DNA of 64,000 bases from assembly GCF_000427825.1 (NCBI RefSeq), contig NZ_ATYT01000013.1, forward strand, positions 1 to 64,000. The letters are read 5' to 3'. The position numbers and the translations under genes are program-made. Shown piece by piece: positions 54,749 to 64,000 of the stretch (position 1 is its first letter; every line of letters begins with the position of its first letter). A model generated the notes under the pieces. That model searched no databases. It saw only the letters and a list, made by a program, of their open reading frames with translations, and was not told the DNA's origin. This DNA is from Thermocrispum municipale DSM 44069. GTDB taxonomy: Bacteria > Actinomycetota > Actinomycetes > Mycobacteriales > Pseudonocardiaceae.

Positions 54749-55450
54749 CTATTTCCTCCGCGAACGCAGGATCGCCGCCAGCCCGAGCGCCACGGCGAGC
54801 ACCGCCAACACCGGAGCAAGCCGCTTGAGCATCGGCACGCCGGCCACCTGCAGCAGGTTCAAGGCTTCCGGCTCCGCCTGCGACGACTCGGATTGCGCCG
54901 GTGGCGCGTTCTCCCGCTCGGCCGACGACTGCGCCTGCGTCTCACCGCCGCCGCTTGCTTGCGCCTGCTCACTTGCCGGCTGCTCCGACGACTCCTGCGC
55001 GGAACCGCTGCCCGCCAGCTCCACTCCGAGGTTCTTCGCGAACTCGCCGAGCAAGCGCCCACCGACCTCGGAGATCAGCCCCCGGCCGAACTGCGCCGGG
55101 CGACCGGTGACCTTCAGCTCGCTGACCACCTCGCCGCGGGTGCCACCGTCGGCCTCGGTCAGCGTGACGGTGGCCGACCCGGACGCGGTGCCCGCGCCCC
55201 GGACGTCCTTGCCCGCCGCCTTGATCACCAGCTTCTTGGCCTGCTCGTCCTTGTCGACGTACGAGCCCTTGCCCTTGTACTTGAGGTTGACCGGCCCCAG
55301 CTTGACCTGCACGGTCGCGGAGAAGTCGTCCCCGTCGACCTCGTTGAGCGTGGCGCCGGGCATGCACGGTGCCACCCGATGCGGGTCGAGCAGGGCCTGC
55401 CACACCTCCTCGAGCGGAGCGTCGACGGTGAACTCGTGGTTCAACTGCAT
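54749..55450 (-). CDS. coxG: CoxG-like SRPBCC protein with C-terminal membrane anchor
   Basis: 233 residues from the ATG at 55450. The SRPBCC fold begins MQLNHEFTVDAPLEEVWQALLDPHRVAPCMPGA, a CoxG hallmark, followed by a Ser/Glu/Gln-rich linker (about 148-205) and one helix near the C-terminus (LKRLAPVLAVLAVALGLAAIL) ending RSRRK, which would anchor it to the inner face. CoxG recruits CO dehydrogenase to the membrane in Oligotropha. Overlaps coxM by 10 bases. Confidence 0.85.
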   Translation of the reverse strand: MQLNHEFTVDAPLEEVWQALLDPHRVAPCMPGATLNEVDGDDFSATVQVKLGPVNLKYKGKGSYVDKDEQAKKLVIKAAGKDVRGAGTASGSATVTLTEADGGTRGEVVSELKVTGRPAQFGRGLISEVGGRLLGEFAKNLGVELAGSGSAQESSEQPASEQAQASGGGETQAQSSAERENAPPAQSESSQAEPEALNLLQVAGVPMLKRLAPVLAVLAVALGLAAILRSRRK

Positions 55451-56292
55451 GCCGCGGTCACCGCTCGTTCGGTCAGGACCTTCGCCAGGTGTTCGCGGTA
55501 CTCGGCGTCCGCGTTGCCGTCGGAGGTGGGCAATGTGCCGTCCACGGCGTGGCTCGCCGCGGCCTTGATCACCTCGGCGGTCGCCTGCTGCCCGACGAGC
55601 GCCTGCTCCACCGCCCTGGCCCGGACCGGCACCGACGACATGTTCGTCAGCCCCACCCGGGCTTCGGCGATCGTGCCGCCGTCGACCCGGCACGCCGCGG
55701 CCACACCACAGATCGACCACGCCTGGGCGACGCGGTTGAACTTCTCGTAGTGCGCCCGCCAGCCGGTGTACTTCGGCACCTTGACCTCGAGCAGCAGCTC
55801 GCCCGGCCGCAGCGCGGTGGTGAAGTAGTCGACGAAGAACTCGCTCGCCGGTATCTCGTGCCTGCCGTCCATGCCGGCCACCACGAACACCGCGTCCAGC
55901 GCCAACGCGGGTGCCAGCAGGTCACCCGCCGGGTCGGCGTGCGCCAGCGCGCCACCGAACGTGCCGAGATGCCGCACCTGCGGGTCCGCGACCGTCTCGG
56001 TCGCCAGTGCGATCAGCAACGCGTGGTCGCGCACCAGCTGGTTCTTCTGCACCTCGTGGTGCGGGGTCGCCGCGCCGATCACCAGATGATCGCCTTCGTC
56101 CCGGATCCCCTTCAGTTCCGGGATCCGGCCGATGTCGATGATCTTCGACGGCGCGGCCAGCCGCATCCGCAGCACCGGCAGCAGGCTCTGCCCGCCCGCC
56201 AGCACCTTGGCGTCCTCGCCTGCGTCGTGCAGCTCACGAACCGCGTCGTCCACCGAGGCGGGAACTACGTAGTCGAATGCCGCGGGAATCAC
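55441..56292 (-). CDS. coxM: FAD-binding medium subunit of molybdenum hydroxylase (CoxM type)
   Basis: 283 residues. [20 protein letters not shown], then VLAGGQSLLPVLRMRLA (FAD loop) and HLGTFGGALAHADPAGDL, both standard in xanthine dehydrogenase-family FAD subunits. Passes electrons from the molybdenum site through FeS clusters to FAD. Overlaps coxL by four bases in the same operon. Confidence 0.92.
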   Translation of the reverse strand: MIPAAFDYVVPASVDDAVRELHDAGEDAKVLAGGQSLLPVLRMRLAAPSKIIDIGRIPELKGIRDEGDHLVIGAATPHHEVQKNQLVRDHALLIALATETVADPQVRHLGTFGGALAHADPAGDLLAPALALDAVFVVAGMDGRHEIPASEFFVDYFTTALRPGELLLEVKVPKYTGWRAHYEKFNRVAQAWSICGVAAACRVDGGTIAEARVGLTNMSSVPVRARAVEQALVGQQATAEVIKAAASHAVDGTLPTSDGNADAEYREHLAKVLTERAVTAACS

Positions 56293-58724
56293 TGGGCACC
56301 TCCAGACGCGTCGATCGAGCCGAGACCGCCGCCGGCTTCGTCGCCGGGCCCGCCCGCCGCGCGCTCACCGGTGTGGATGGCCTTCCACACCCGCATCGGC
56401 GTGCAGGGCATTTCGATGTCGTTCACGCCGTAGTGGCGTACCGCGTCGACGATCGCATTCACCACGGCAGGCGTGGACGCGATCGTGCCCGCTTCCCCGA
56501 CACCCTTGGCACCCAGCGGGTTGGTGGTCGCCGGGGTCTCGGTGCGGTCGGTGGTGAACGAGGGCAGATCCGCCGCCGACGGCAGCAGGTAGTCGGCGAA
56601 CGTGCCGGTGGTCAACGTGCCGGACTCGTCGTGCACCGCCTCCTCGAACAGCGCCTGCGCGATGCCTTGAGCCAGGCCACCGTGCACCTGACCTTCCACG
56701 ATCAGCGGGTTGACCACCACGCCGACGTCGTCGACGGACACATACGAGCGGATCTTGGTCTGCCCCGTCTCGGTGTCGACCTCGACCGCGCACAAGTGCG
56801 TCCCGTGCGGGAACGAGAAGTTCTCCGGGTCGAACGTCGCCTCGGAGTCCAGGCTCGCCTCCATCCCGTCCGGCAGGTCGTGCGCGACGTGCGCGTGCAG
56901 CGCCACCGACTGGATGTCGGTCGACTTGTCCGTCCCACGCACCTTGAGCTTGCCGCCGGAGAACTCGACGTCGTCCTCGCTGCACTCGAGCATGTGCGCC
57001 GCGAGCTTGCGGGCCTTCTCGACCACCCGGTCGGCCGCCATCACCAACGCGGTGCCGCCGACCGCCAGCGAGCGTGACCCGTACGAGTCCATGCCCTTGT
57101 GCGAGGACTGCGTGTCACCGTGCAGGACCTCGACGTCCTCGAACGGCACGCCCAGCCGGTCCGCCACGATCTGACTCCACGCCGTCTCGTGACCCTGGCC
57201 GTGCGGCGAGGTCCCGGTGATCACTTCCACCTTGCCGGTGGGCAGCATCCGGATCGACGCGTGCTCCCAGCCACCGGCGGCGTAGCGCAGCGCGCCGAGC
57301 ACCCGCGACGGCGCCAGCCCGCACATCTCGGTGTAGGTCGACACACCGATGCCCAGCTGCACCTTGTCGCCGCGCTCGCGACGCTCGCGCTGCTCCTGAC
57401 GCAGCGCGTCGTAGCCGAACAGCTCCAGCGCCTTGGCCGTCGCGGCCTCGTAGTTGCCCGAGTCGTAGGTCAGCCCGGCCACCGTGGTGAACGGGAACTC
57501 CTCGTGCTTGATCCAGTTCTGCTGGCGCAGCTCGATCGGGTCACGGCCCAGCTCGGCGGCCAGCTCGTCCATCATCCGCTCGATGCCGAACGTGGCCTCC
57601 GGACGGCCCGCACCCCGGTAGGCGTCCGTCGGGGTCTTGTTCGTGAACACGTTGGTGCACTCGAACCGGTAGGCGTCCATCTTGTAGATCGCGTTGAACA
57701 TGAACGCCCCGAGGATCGGCACGCCGGGCGACACCAGCCGCAGGTAGGCACCCATGTCGGCGAGCAGCTCGACCTTGAGGCCCTTGAGCGTGCCGTCCGA
57801 CGACGCGGCCAGCGTGATCTTCTGGATCTGGTCCCTGCCGTGGTGGGCCGACTGCATCGACTCCGAACGGGACTCGGTCCACTTCACCGGCTTGCCCAGC
57901 TTGCGCGCCAGCAGGAACGTGATGATCTCCTCCGGCGTCACCTGCAGCTTGCCGCCGAAGCCCCCACCGACGTCCGGTGCGATGACCCGCACCTTGGTCT
58001 CCGGCACCCCGGTCACCGCGGAGATCATCCACTTCAGGATGTGCGGGATCTGGGTCGCCGACCACACGGTGATCTGCTCACCGGTCGGGTCGACGAGCAC
58101 CGACCGCGGCTCCATGAACGCCGGGATCAGCCGCTGCTGCCGGAACGTCCGCTCCAGTACCACGTCGGCCTGCGCGATCGCGTCGTCGATCGCGCCACCA
58201 CTGCCGGCTTCCGCCGAGTCGTACACCCAGGTGGCGGACTTGTTCGTGCCCAGATCAGGGTGCACCAGGTCGGCACCGTCGGCGATCGCCTCGGTCATGT
58301 CCAGCACGACCGGCAGCTCGTCGTACTCCACGTCGATGGCTTCCAGCGCGTCGACGGCCTCGGCCGCCGAGCGCGCCACCACCGCGGCCACCACTTCGCC
58401 GGCGAAGTTGACTTCGCCGACCGCCATCGCGGGCGCCTCCGGCGCCTTCATGTCCTCGGTGATCGGCCAGGCACACGGCAGGCTGCCCTGTTCCTCGGCG
58501 ATGTCGGCGCCGGTCACCACGGCCAGCACGCCGGGCATCTTCCGCGCCGCGTCGGCGTCGATGCTGGTGATCCTGGCGTGTGCCACGGGGCTGCGCAGCA
58601 ACGCCATGTGCAGCATCCCGGGCAGCGTCAGGTTGTCGGTCCACCGGGTCCGGCCGGTGATCAGTCGCGCGTCCTCCTTGCGCCTGCGGGCGCGCCCCAC
58701 CTCCGGTTCGGCAACAGCGGTCAT
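56289..58724 (-). CDS. Molybdopterin large subunit of molybdenum hydroxylase, form II CoxL-like
   Basis: 811 residues from the ATG at 58724 after CGGAGG. The full xanthine-oxidase-family fold is present with GGGFGGK (molybdopterin loop), AYRGAGR at 368-374 (active-site loop) and GAKGVGEAG near the C-terminus with the catalytic Glu. Proven CO dehydrogenases have AYRCSFR (form I); the form II loop here means the substrate is not known and may be an aldehyde or a nitrogen heterocycle. The subunit order S-L-M and the CoxD/E/F-like accessory genes also fit form II. Confidence 0.9.
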   Translation of the reverse strand: MTAVAEPEVGRARRRKEDARLITGRTRWTDNLTLPGMLHMALLRSPVAHARITSIDADAARKMPGVLAVVTGADIAEEQGSLPCAWPITEDMKAPEAPAMAVGEVNFAGEVVAAVVARSAAEAVDALEAIDVEYDELPVVLDMTEAIADGADLVHPDLGTNKSATWVYDSAEAGSGGAIDDAIAQADVVLERTFRQQRLIPAFMEPRSVLVDPTGEQITVWSATQIPHILKWMISAVTGVPETKVRVIAPDVGGGFGGKLQVTPEEIITFLLARKLGKPVKWTESRSESMQSAHHGRDQIQKITLAASSDGTLKGLKVELLADMGAYLRLVSPGVPILGAFMFNAIYKMDAYRFECTNVFTNKTPTDAYRGAGRPEATFGIERMMDELAAELGRDPIELRQQNWIKHEEFPFTTVAGLTYDSGNYEAATAKALELFGYDALRQEQRERRERGDKVQLGIGVSTYTEMCGLAPSRVLGALRYAAGGWEHASIRMLPTGKVEVITGTSPHGQGHETAWSQIVADRLGVPFEDVEVLHGDTQSSHKGMDSYGSRSLAVGGTALVMAADRVVEKARKLAAHMLECSEDDVEFSGGKLKVRGTDKSTDIQSVALHAHVAHDLPDGMEASLDSEATFDPENFSFPHGTHLCAVEVDTETGQTKIRSYVSVDDVGVVVNPLIVEGQVHGGLAQGIAQALFEEAVHDESGTLTTGTFADYLLPSAADLPSFTTDRTETPATTNPLGAKGVGEAGTIASTPAVVNAIVDAVRHYGVNDIEMPCTPMRVWKAIHTGERAAGGPGDEAGGGLGSIDASGGAQ

Positions 58725-59254
58725 GACTGCGACACCTCCGAGGGCATGCTCGCGGTGACGGGCTCTTGCGGCACATCGGCCTGCCGTGCCGCCGACGGCA
58801 TCTGCTCGGCGGCCGCCCGGACCGCCTTGACGATGTTCTGGTACCCGGTGCACCGGCACAGGTTGCCCTCGAGGCCGGAGCGCACCTCGTCCTCGTCCGG
58901 GTCCGGGTTCTCCTTCAGCAGGTCGAGCGCCTGCATGATCATCCCGGGCGTGCAGAAGCCGCATTGCAGTGCATGGTTGTCGTGGAACGCCTGCTGCAGC
59001 GGATGCAGTTCACCATCGTCGGCCAAGCCCTCGATGGTGGTGATTTCCCGCCCGTCGGCCTGCACCGCCAACACGGAACAGGACTTCACGCTCTGCCCGT
59101 CCAGGTGGACGGTGCAGGCGCCGCAGTTGCTGGTGTCACAGCCGACGACGGTGCCTACCTTGCCCAGCCGCTCGCGCAGGTACTGCACCAGCAGCATGCG
59201 GGGCTCTACCTCGTCGGTATAGGAGGTTCCGTCGACAGTGGTGGTGATGCGCAT
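58721..59254 (-). CDS. coxS: 2Fe-2S small subunit of molybdenum hydroxylase (CoxS type)
   Basis: 177 residues. The plant ferredoxin-type cluster ligands are C39, C44, C47 and C59, and the second cluster uses C98, C101, C133 and C135 in CGFC and CRC. Transfers electrons between the molybdenum site and FAD. The C-terminal 20 residues are longer than in many members and Ser/Pro/Glu-rich. It overlaps coxL in an ATGA junction. Confidence 0.95.
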   Translation of the reverse strand: MRITTTVDGTSYTDEVEPRMLLVQYLRERLGKVGTVVGCDTSNCGACTVHLDGQSVKSCSVLAVQADGREITTIEGLADDGELHPLQQAFHDNHALQCGFCTPGMIMQALDLLKENPDPDEDEVRSGLEGNLCRCTGYQNIVKAVRAAAEQMPSAARQADVPQEPVTASMPSEVSQS

Positions 59255-59398
59255 GGGGCCTCCAGCTCGGTCGTGGATGCACCCAACGGGACTTCAGATC
59301 GTCGGGAGCCGACGGCAGCTCACCGCGTGCCGGTGATCGCCGTCACACATCTGAGGATGGCTGGCCGGCGGCCGTACCGCAAGGTCACATTTTGATCA

Positions 59399-60517
59399 CT
59401 ACGCCGATGAGTGGATCGGCCCGGAAACCTCCGTCAATCGCCTGCCGTCGCCGCCCCAGCGCAAAGAGATGATCTCCGCGGCGATCGACACCGCGGTCTC
59501 CTCCGGGGTGCGCGCGCCGAGATTCAGCCCGATAGGTGAAGCCAGCCCCTTCAGTTCGTCGTCGGTCATCCCAGCCTCCCGCAGGCGGGCCAGCCGGTCC
59601 TCGTGGGTCCGGCGGGACCCCATCGCGCCCACGTAGCCGAGCTTGGACCGCAGCGCCACCTGCAGAACGGGGACGTCGAACTTCGGGTCGTGCGTCAGCA
59701 CCGTGACGGCGGTGCGCTCATCCACTCGCCCGGCGTCGACCTCCGCCTCCAGGTAGCGGTGCGGCCAGTCGACGACCACCTCGTGCGCGTCCGGGAACCG
59801 CGACTTGGTCGCGAAGACCGGCCTGGCGTCGCACACCGTGACCCGGTAGCCGAGCAGCGCCCCGACCTGCACCATCGCCCTGGCGAAGTCGATCGCACCG
59901 AACACCAGCATGCGCGGCGGCGGCTCGAAGGCGTTGACGAACACCGACATGCCTTCCCCACGGCGCTGGCCGTCCGGGCCGTAGTGCAGCGTGTCGCTCC
60001 GGCCGGATGCCAGCAGACCGCGCGCGTCGTCGGTGACCGCGTCGTTGGCGCGCGCGCTGCCCAGGTCGCCGGTGGCCCGGTCCGGCCAGATCACCCGGCG
60101 GGCACCGACCCGCGCCGGGTCGGGGTGCTCGATGACCGTGGCCACCGCGACCGGGTGGTTCGCCCGTACCGACTCGACGACGTCGCCCAGCTCCGGGAAA
60201 TCCTCCCTGGACATCCGGTCGACGTAGATGTCGATGATGCCGCCACAGGTCAGTCCGACCGCGAACGCGTCGTCGTCGGAGACGCCGTAGCGCTGCAACA
60301 CCGGACTTCCGTCGGCGATGACCTGCTGCGCCAGGTCGTAGACGGCACCTTCCACACACCCACCGGACACGCTGCCTGCGACCGTGCCGTCCTCGGCGAC
60401 CAGCATGGACGCACCGGGCGGGCGCGGCGCCGAGGAGAACGTCGCCACCACCGTGCCGACCCCGACCTTCTCCCCCCGCTGCCAATGCTCATGCAGCTCA
60501 TCCAGAACGTCGCGCAT
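59399..60517 (-). CDS. XdhC/CoxI family maturation protein
   Basis: 372 residues. The N-terminal XdhC/CoxI domain (ATFSSAPRPPGASMLVAEDGTVAGSVSGGCVEGAVYDLA) and the C-terminal Rossmann-like XdhC domain (MLVFGAIDFARAMVQVGALLGYRVTVCDARPVFA...HDPKFDVPVLQVALRSKLGYVGAMGSRRT) are both complete. XdhC-type proteins insert or modify the molybdenum cofactor in xanthine-oxidase family enzymes. Its start overlaps the end of the VWA gene by 20 bases. Confidence 0.93.
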   Translation of the reverse strand: MRDVLDELHEHWQRGEKVGVGTVVATFSSAPRPPGASMLVAEDGTVAGSVSGGCVEGAVYDLAQQVIADGSPVLQRYGVSDDDAFAVGLTCGGIIDIYVDRMSREDFPELGDVVESVRANHPVAVATVIEHPDPARVGARRVIWPDRATGDLGSARANDAVTDDARGLLASGRSDTLHYGPDGQRRGEGMSVFVNAFEPPPRMLVFGAIDFARAMVQVGALLGYRVTVCDARPVFATKSRFPDAHEVVVDWPHRYLEAEVDAGRVDERTAVTVLTHDPKFDVPVLQVALRSKLGYVGAMGSRRTHEDRLARLREAGMTDDELKGLASPIGLNLGARTPEETAVSIAAEIISLRWGGDGRRLTEVSGPIHSSA

Positions 60518-61643
60518 CGCGCATCACCTGCATCAGTCGTTCCAACGTGGCCAGGCTGTGCCCGGCCAGCAACTTGTCCACGTGCGGCAATGCGGCTGCG
60601 ATGCCGGACTGCACCGGTGCGTAGCCGTCTTTTCCCGCGTGGGGATTTATCCAGAATACGGCGTGAGCGAGCCGCCGGAGCCGGGCAACTTGCTCACCCA
60701 ACAGCGTGGGATCGCCGCGCTCCCACCCGTCGGAGAAGATCGCCACGATCGCCGAGCGCGCGGTGCCGCGCTGGCCCCACCGGTCGAGGAACGCCTGCAG
60801 CGTCTCGCCCAGCCTGGTGCCACCGGCGAAGTCCGGCACCGCCTTGCCTGCTGCGGCCATGGCTTGGTCCGGGTCCCGCTGCCGAAGCTGGCGGGTGACC
60901 CGGGTCAGGCGGGTGCCGATGGTGAAGACCTCCACCGCGCCGGGCATCCGGCACGACATCGCGTGCGCGAACCGGATCAACGCGTCGGCGTAGGGCTGCA
61001 TCGAGCCGGAGACGTCGATGAGCAGCACCACGCGGCGCGGTTTGACCGACCGCGACCGGTGTCGCAACACCGCGGGCTCTCCCCCGGCGGCGAGCATCGC
61101 GCGGACCGTGCGGCGGGTGTCGAGTCCTCCCCGGCGTGCCGGCCGCTGCCGGACCGCCCGGCGCTCCGGCGGATCGGGCCGCAGCAACGCGATCAGTTCG
61201 CGCAGGTGGGCGCGCTCCTCTGCGGTCAAATCCCCGAGGTCGCGGTGCCGCAGCCGCTCGGCCTCGCTCGCGCCCACCCGGTGCACGTCGCCGGACGAGC
61301 TCTCCTCATCGTCACCGGGCGTCTGCGGGGTCAACGTCGCGATGGTCGGCTGCCGATGGCGGACGGCTGCGGGCAGTTCGGGTTGTTCTTGCAGGAACCA
61401 TTGCCGGAAAACCTGGTCGTAGGTGGCGATGTCGTCGGGGTCGCCGCACAACGTGAGACGTCCGGCCCAGTACAGCGCGTCCCGCTGGGCCAGATCGACC
61501 GAGCGCACCGCGTCCAGGTAGGCCGTCACGCGATCCATGCTCACCGGCAATCCGGCCGTGCTCAGCGCCCTGGTGAACCCCACCAACCCAGCGAGCACAT
61601 CTCCACGGCCGTGCTTGCTGCTGGGAGCGTCGACGGCCGGCAT
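60498..61643 (-). CDS. VWA domain protein (CoxE type)
   Basis: 381 residues from the ATG at 61643, two bases after the MoxR stop. The VWA domain has the MIDAS motif D210-x-S212-x-S214 in LLIDVSGSM and the Thr/Asp later (SDGWERGD). CoxE-type proteins work with the MoxR ATPase CoxD in maturing the CODH active site. In this cluster MoxR and VWA precede the hydroxylase genes, consistent with that role. Confidence 0.92.
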   Translation of the reverse strand: MPAVDAPSSKHGRGDVLAGLVGFTRALSTAGLPVSMDRVTAYLDAVRSVDLAQRDALYWAGRLTLCGDPDDIATYDQVFRQWFLQEQPELPAAVRHRQPTIATLTPQTPGDDEESSSGDVHRVGASEAERLRHRDLGDLTAEERAHLRELIALLRPDPPERRAVRQRPARRGGLDTRRTVRAMLAAGGEPAVLRHRSRSVKPRRVVLLIDVSGSMQPYADALIRFAHAMSCRMPGAVEVFTIGTRLTRVTRQLRQRDPDQAMAAAGKAVPDFAGGTRLGETLQAFLDRWGQRGTARSAIVAIFSDGWERGDPTLLGEQVARLRRLAHAVFWINPHAGKDGYAPVQSGIAAALPHVDKLLAGHSLATLERLMQVMRDARRSG

Positions 61644-61645
61644 AC

Positions 61646-62551
61646 TCACTCCACCAGCAATTCGGCCAGCCCGGCGGCCTGCGCCCGCTCGATGTCCTCG
61701 CGGAACTTCAGCACCGCACCCAGCGTGCGGTTGGCCGTCTCGGCATCCAGCACTCCCCCGTCCAGGCACATGAGCGCCCGCGCCCAGTCGAGCGACTCGG
61801 CCACCCCGGGCGGCTTGAGCAGCTCCAGCTCGCGCAGTTTCCGCACCGCCGCGGCCACCTGTTCGGCCAGCCGTTGCGAAATGCCCGGCAGCCTGCTGCG
61901 CAGAATCTGCACCTCACGCTCCACGCTCGGGTGCCCGACCCAGTGGTACAGGCAGCGACGCTTGAGCGCGTCGTGCAGCTCACGGGTGCGATTCGAGGTC
62001 AGGATGACGATGGGGGGATCCTCGGCGCGCACCTCACCGAGCTCGGGAATGCTCACCGCGCTCTCGTCGAGCAGCTGGAGCAGGAAGGCCTCGAACTCGT
62101 CGTCGGCCCGGTCGATCTCGTCCACCAGCAGCACGCACCGTTCCTGCAACGCCCGCAGCAGCGGCCGGGCGAGCAGGAACCGGGACGTGTACAGGGACCG
62201 CTCGGCCTCGTCGGCGTCGAGCGCACCACCCGATGCTGCTTCCAGTGCGCGCAGGTGCAGCAGTTGACGTGGGAAGTCCCACTCGTAGAGCGCCTGCGCC
62301 GCGTCGATGCCCTCGTGGCACTGCAACCTGATCAGCGGCAGCCCGAGCGCCTCCGCCAGCGCGACCGCCAGCGACGTCTTCCCAGCCCCCGGCTCGCCTT
62401 CGCACAGCAACGGCCGACGCATGCGGATAGCCAGGAACGCGGCCGTGGCGACGCCGTCGTCGGCCAGGTACCCGGTCGCCGCGAGACGTTCGGCCACCGC
62501 GCGGGGGTCGGCCAGATCGATGGGACTCGCAGGGTGAGCGGCTTCGGTCAC
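61646..62551 (-). CDS. MoxR-type AAA+ ATPase (CoxD type)
   Basis: 301 residues. The P-loop GEPGAGKT is at 52-59; LVDEIDRADDEFEAFLLQLLDE is the Walker B region and LTSNRTRELHDALKRRC the sensor 1 region. First gene of the molybdenum hydroxylase operon, with a VWA protein immediately downstream, the CoxD/CoxE pairing that reconstitutes the copper/molybdenum centre in Oligotropha; here its target is presumably the form II enzyme. Confidence 0.93.
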   Translation of the reverse strand: MTEAAHPASPIDLADPRAVAERLAATGYLADDGVATAAFLAIRMRRPLLCEGEPGAGKTSLAVALAEALGLPLIRLQCHEGIDAAQALYEWDFPRQLLHLRALEAASGGALDADEAERSLYTSRFLLARPLLRALQERCVLLVDEIDRADDEFEAFLLQLLDESAVSIPELGEVRAEDPPIVILTSNRTRELHDALKRRCLYHWVGHPSVEREVQILRSRLPGISQRLAEQVAAAVRKLRELELLKPPGVAESLDWARALMCLDGGVLDAETANRTLGAVLKFREDIERAQAAGLAELLVE

Positions 62552-62598
62552 ACCCTGAGGCTACCCGCCTCGCGCCGCCAGGACAGCCGGTCGAGAAG

Positions 62599-63087
62599 TC
62601 ACGTGTCCGCCGGGCGGGTGGGCACCGCGCAGCCCGTCTTGATGGGATCGAGCACGAACATCGTGGTCAGCTTGCGGACGTTCTCGTCGGACTCGAACAA
62701 CCGCTCGGCCAACACCCGCACCTCCGGCAGCCCTCGCGCCGCCAGGATCACCACGTAGTCCCAGACCCCCGAGACGTCGTACACCTGTTGTACCTGCGGC
62801 GTGCGTTCCAGCCGGTCGCAGAACTCCTTGCGATGGTCCGGCGACTCCCGCTCGACGGTCACCAGGCACACCGCGAGGACCAGATCGGGAACCTGACTGG
62901 TGTCGAGGACGGCGACCTTCCGTTTCAGCAACCCGCTGGCCTTGTAGCCCTCCACCCGGCGCAGCACCGCGCTGGGTGAGAGGCCGACCAGGTCGCCGAG
63001 ATCGCGCAGCGTGCGGTCGGCGTCGGCCTGCAGGGCTTCCAGCAGTCGGTGGTCGACGTCGTCCAGCGATATCAGCTTGCTCCCCAC
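62599..63087 (-). CDS. Lrp/AsnC family transcriptional regulator
   Basis: 162 residues from the GTG at 63087, which sits in a palindrome; no Shine-Dalgarno sequence is seen, so it may be leaderless. The HTH (LRDLGDLVGLSPSAVLRRVEGYKASGLLKRKVAVLD) is at about 26-60, followed by the RAM ligand domain (VTVERESPDHRKEF, VYDVSGVWDYVVILAARGLPEVRVLAERLF). Probably senses an amino acid and controls the divergent EamA transporter. Confidence 0.92.
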   Translation of the reverse strand: MGSKLISLDDVDHRLLEALQADADRTLRDLGDLVGLSPSAVLRRVEGYKASGLLKRKVAVLDTSQVPDLVLAVCLVTVERESPDHRKEFCDRLERTPQVQQVYDVSGVWDYVVILAARGLPEVRVLAERLFESDENVRKLTTMFVLDPIKTGCAVPTRPADT

Positions 63088-63102
63088 GCAACAATGTTGC
63101 GT
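63086..63102. promoter_or_regulatory. Perfect 17-bp palindrome at the Lrp start codon
   Basis: ACGCAACA-A-TGTTGCGT is a perfect palindrome. It overlaps the regulator start codon and lies about 95 bases ahead of the divergent EamA transporter gene, fitting an autoregulatory Lrp-type operator. Confidence 0.65.
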
Positions 63103-63195
63103 AGATCGCTCACATTTTTCAATCGCCGTCGCATCGAGTTTCTCTACTCTCGAAGCGGTAGCCGACAAAACTCGCGCAGGGAGGTCAATCGGGCA

Positions 63196-64000
63196 ATGGG
63201 CGCCATGTCGACCGACGAGCATGCGTCCCGGCCAGGCGGCGCGCCCGCTGACGATCGGACGTTCACCCCGCACCCGGGCCGTGGCCTGCTGTTCGTGCTG
63301 CTGTCGGCGGTGTTCTTCAGCAGCTCGGGGGTGCTCGCCAAACCGGTCATGCTCGCCGGGATGACGCCGCAGCAGGTCGCCGCGGCGCGGATCGGCGTGG
63401 CCGCGCTGATCCTGCTCGTCGGTGTGACGCTCGCCCGGCCGTCCCTGTTGAAGGTGCGCCGCGGGGATTGGCCGCTGCTGGCCGGTTTCGGCCTGCTCGG
63501 AGTCGCGGGCGCGCAGCTGATGTACTTCGTCGCCGCGTCGCGGATCCCGGTCGGCGTGGCGATCCTGCTGGAGTTCACCTCGCCGGTGTTGGTCGCGCTC
63601 TGGGTGCGGTTCGTCCGCCGGGTGCACATGCCGCGCGCACTTTACGGCGGCGTCGCCCTGGCGATGCTCGGGCTCGCCATGGTTGCCGAGGTGTGGCAAG
63701 GACTGCAGCTGGATCTGCTCGGCATGGGCGCCGGCCTGCTGGCCGCCGTCTGCGCGTCCGCCTACTTCCTGCTCGGCGAGCGCGGCATGACGTCCCAGCA
63801 CCCGCTCGGCATGCTGACCTGGGGTCTGACCTTCGGCGCGATCGCGGTGTGCGCCGTGGCGCCGCCGTGGAGCTGGCCGGCCGAGAAGCTGACCATGACC
63901 GTGGAGTTCGGACCGTGGACACCACCCGCCTGGCTGCTGCTCATCTCGGTGGCCGTGGTGTCGACCGTGCTGGCCTACCTGACCGGCTTGATGGCCCTCA
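63196..64000 (+). CDS. EamA-family (drug/metabolite) transporter, 3' partial
   Basis: ATG at 63196 after GGGAGG; 268 codons are visible before the window ends. About eight of the expected ten helices are present: LLFVLLSAVFFSSSGVLAKPVMLA, AARIGVAALILLVGV, LLAGFGLLGVAGAQLMYFVA, VAILLEFTSPVLVALWVRF and others. A proton/solute-linked exporter of amino acids or drugs is typical. It diverges from the Lrp-type regulator and is probably its target, which would suggest amino acid export. Confidence 0.87.
   Translation, partial: MGAMSTDEHASRPGGAPADDRTFTPHPGRGLLFVLLSAVFFSSSGVLAKPVMLAGMTPQQVAAARIGVAALILLVGVTLARPSLLKVRRGDWPLLAGFGLLGVAGAQLMYFVAASRIPVGVAILLEFTSPVLVALWVRFVRRVHMPRALYGGVALAMLGLAMVAEVWQGLQLDLLGMGAGLLAAVCASAYFLLGERGMTSQHPLGMLTWGLTFGAIAVCAVAPPWSWPAEKLTMTVEFGPWTPPAWLLLISVAVVSTVLAYLTGLMAL

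Noticed and set aside
56289-58724. Calling the large subunit a proven CO dehydrogenase (coxL form I)
   Set aside because: The active-site loop is AYRGAGR, not AYRCSFR.

Overview
The window is high-GC DNA from an actinomycete, most probably of the Pseudonocardiales. Evidence for this is GTG starts, a conservon (sensor kinase, roadblock, DUF742, small GTPase), fused isobutyryl-CoA mutase, an XRE/DUF397 pair, a ClgR-PspA envelope-stress locus in mycobacterial order, and an mraZ-rsmH-ftsL-pbpB division cluster with a MoxR-DUF58-TgpA operon diverging from it. The genus cannot be told from sequence alone. No rRNA, tRNA, insertion sequence, phage gene or CRISPR array was seen.

Layout. 1-3663: a tandem array of five related small membrane genes (one cut by the window edge, one truncated), each with a Pro/Gly/Gln-rich N-tail, one membrane helix and a small outer domain with two cysteines. 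3726-8970: icmF and a beta-propeller lipoprotein. 9022-13832: the conservon. 14496-17596: small membrane proteins, a lytic transglycosylase and an unrecognised gene. 17753-22778: acyl-CoA racemase/transferase, acyl-CoA dehydrogenase with a divergent TetR regulator, and a succinic semialdehyde dehydrogenase. 23023-28058: a large LuxR-type ATPase regulator beside a decayed patch (two gene 5' ends meeting head to head, a frameshifted XRE regulator and a DUF397 gene that has lost its stop). 28351-35225: tesB, pyk, pbpB, ftsL, rsmH, mraZ. 35661-40552: MoxR, DUF58 and transglutaminase. 40783-45439: DUF3040, dinB, a methyltransferase, a ParA-type ATPase and pyrD. 45470-53744: pspM-like gene, pspA, clgR, cinA domain, pgsA, rimO, an argA-like acetyltransferase and ftsK. 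53841-62551: a lysophospholipid acyltransferase and a molybdenum hydroxylase operon (MoxR, VWA, XdhC, CoxS, CoxL, CoxM, CoxG). 62599-64000: an Lrp/AsnC regulator divergent from an EamA transporter cut by the window end.

How it works together. Three envelope systems dominate. The mraZ cluster carries a four-copy, 10-bp-period TGGGG/TGGTG array on its own promoter. Two more TGGGG pairs point towards the MoxR operon, so MraZ may control both sides. A long stem between mraZ and rsmH fits the actinobacterial mraW RNA motif. The psp locus couples ClgR-controlled proteolysis to PspA membrane repair. The CoxL active-site loop is AYRGAGR, the form II type, so the operon should not be read as a proven CO dehydrogenase.

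The most unusual items are the tandem array with its truncated member and near-identical 162-nt block, the outward-facing MraZ-like boxes, and the decay scar at 26.2-28.1 kb.
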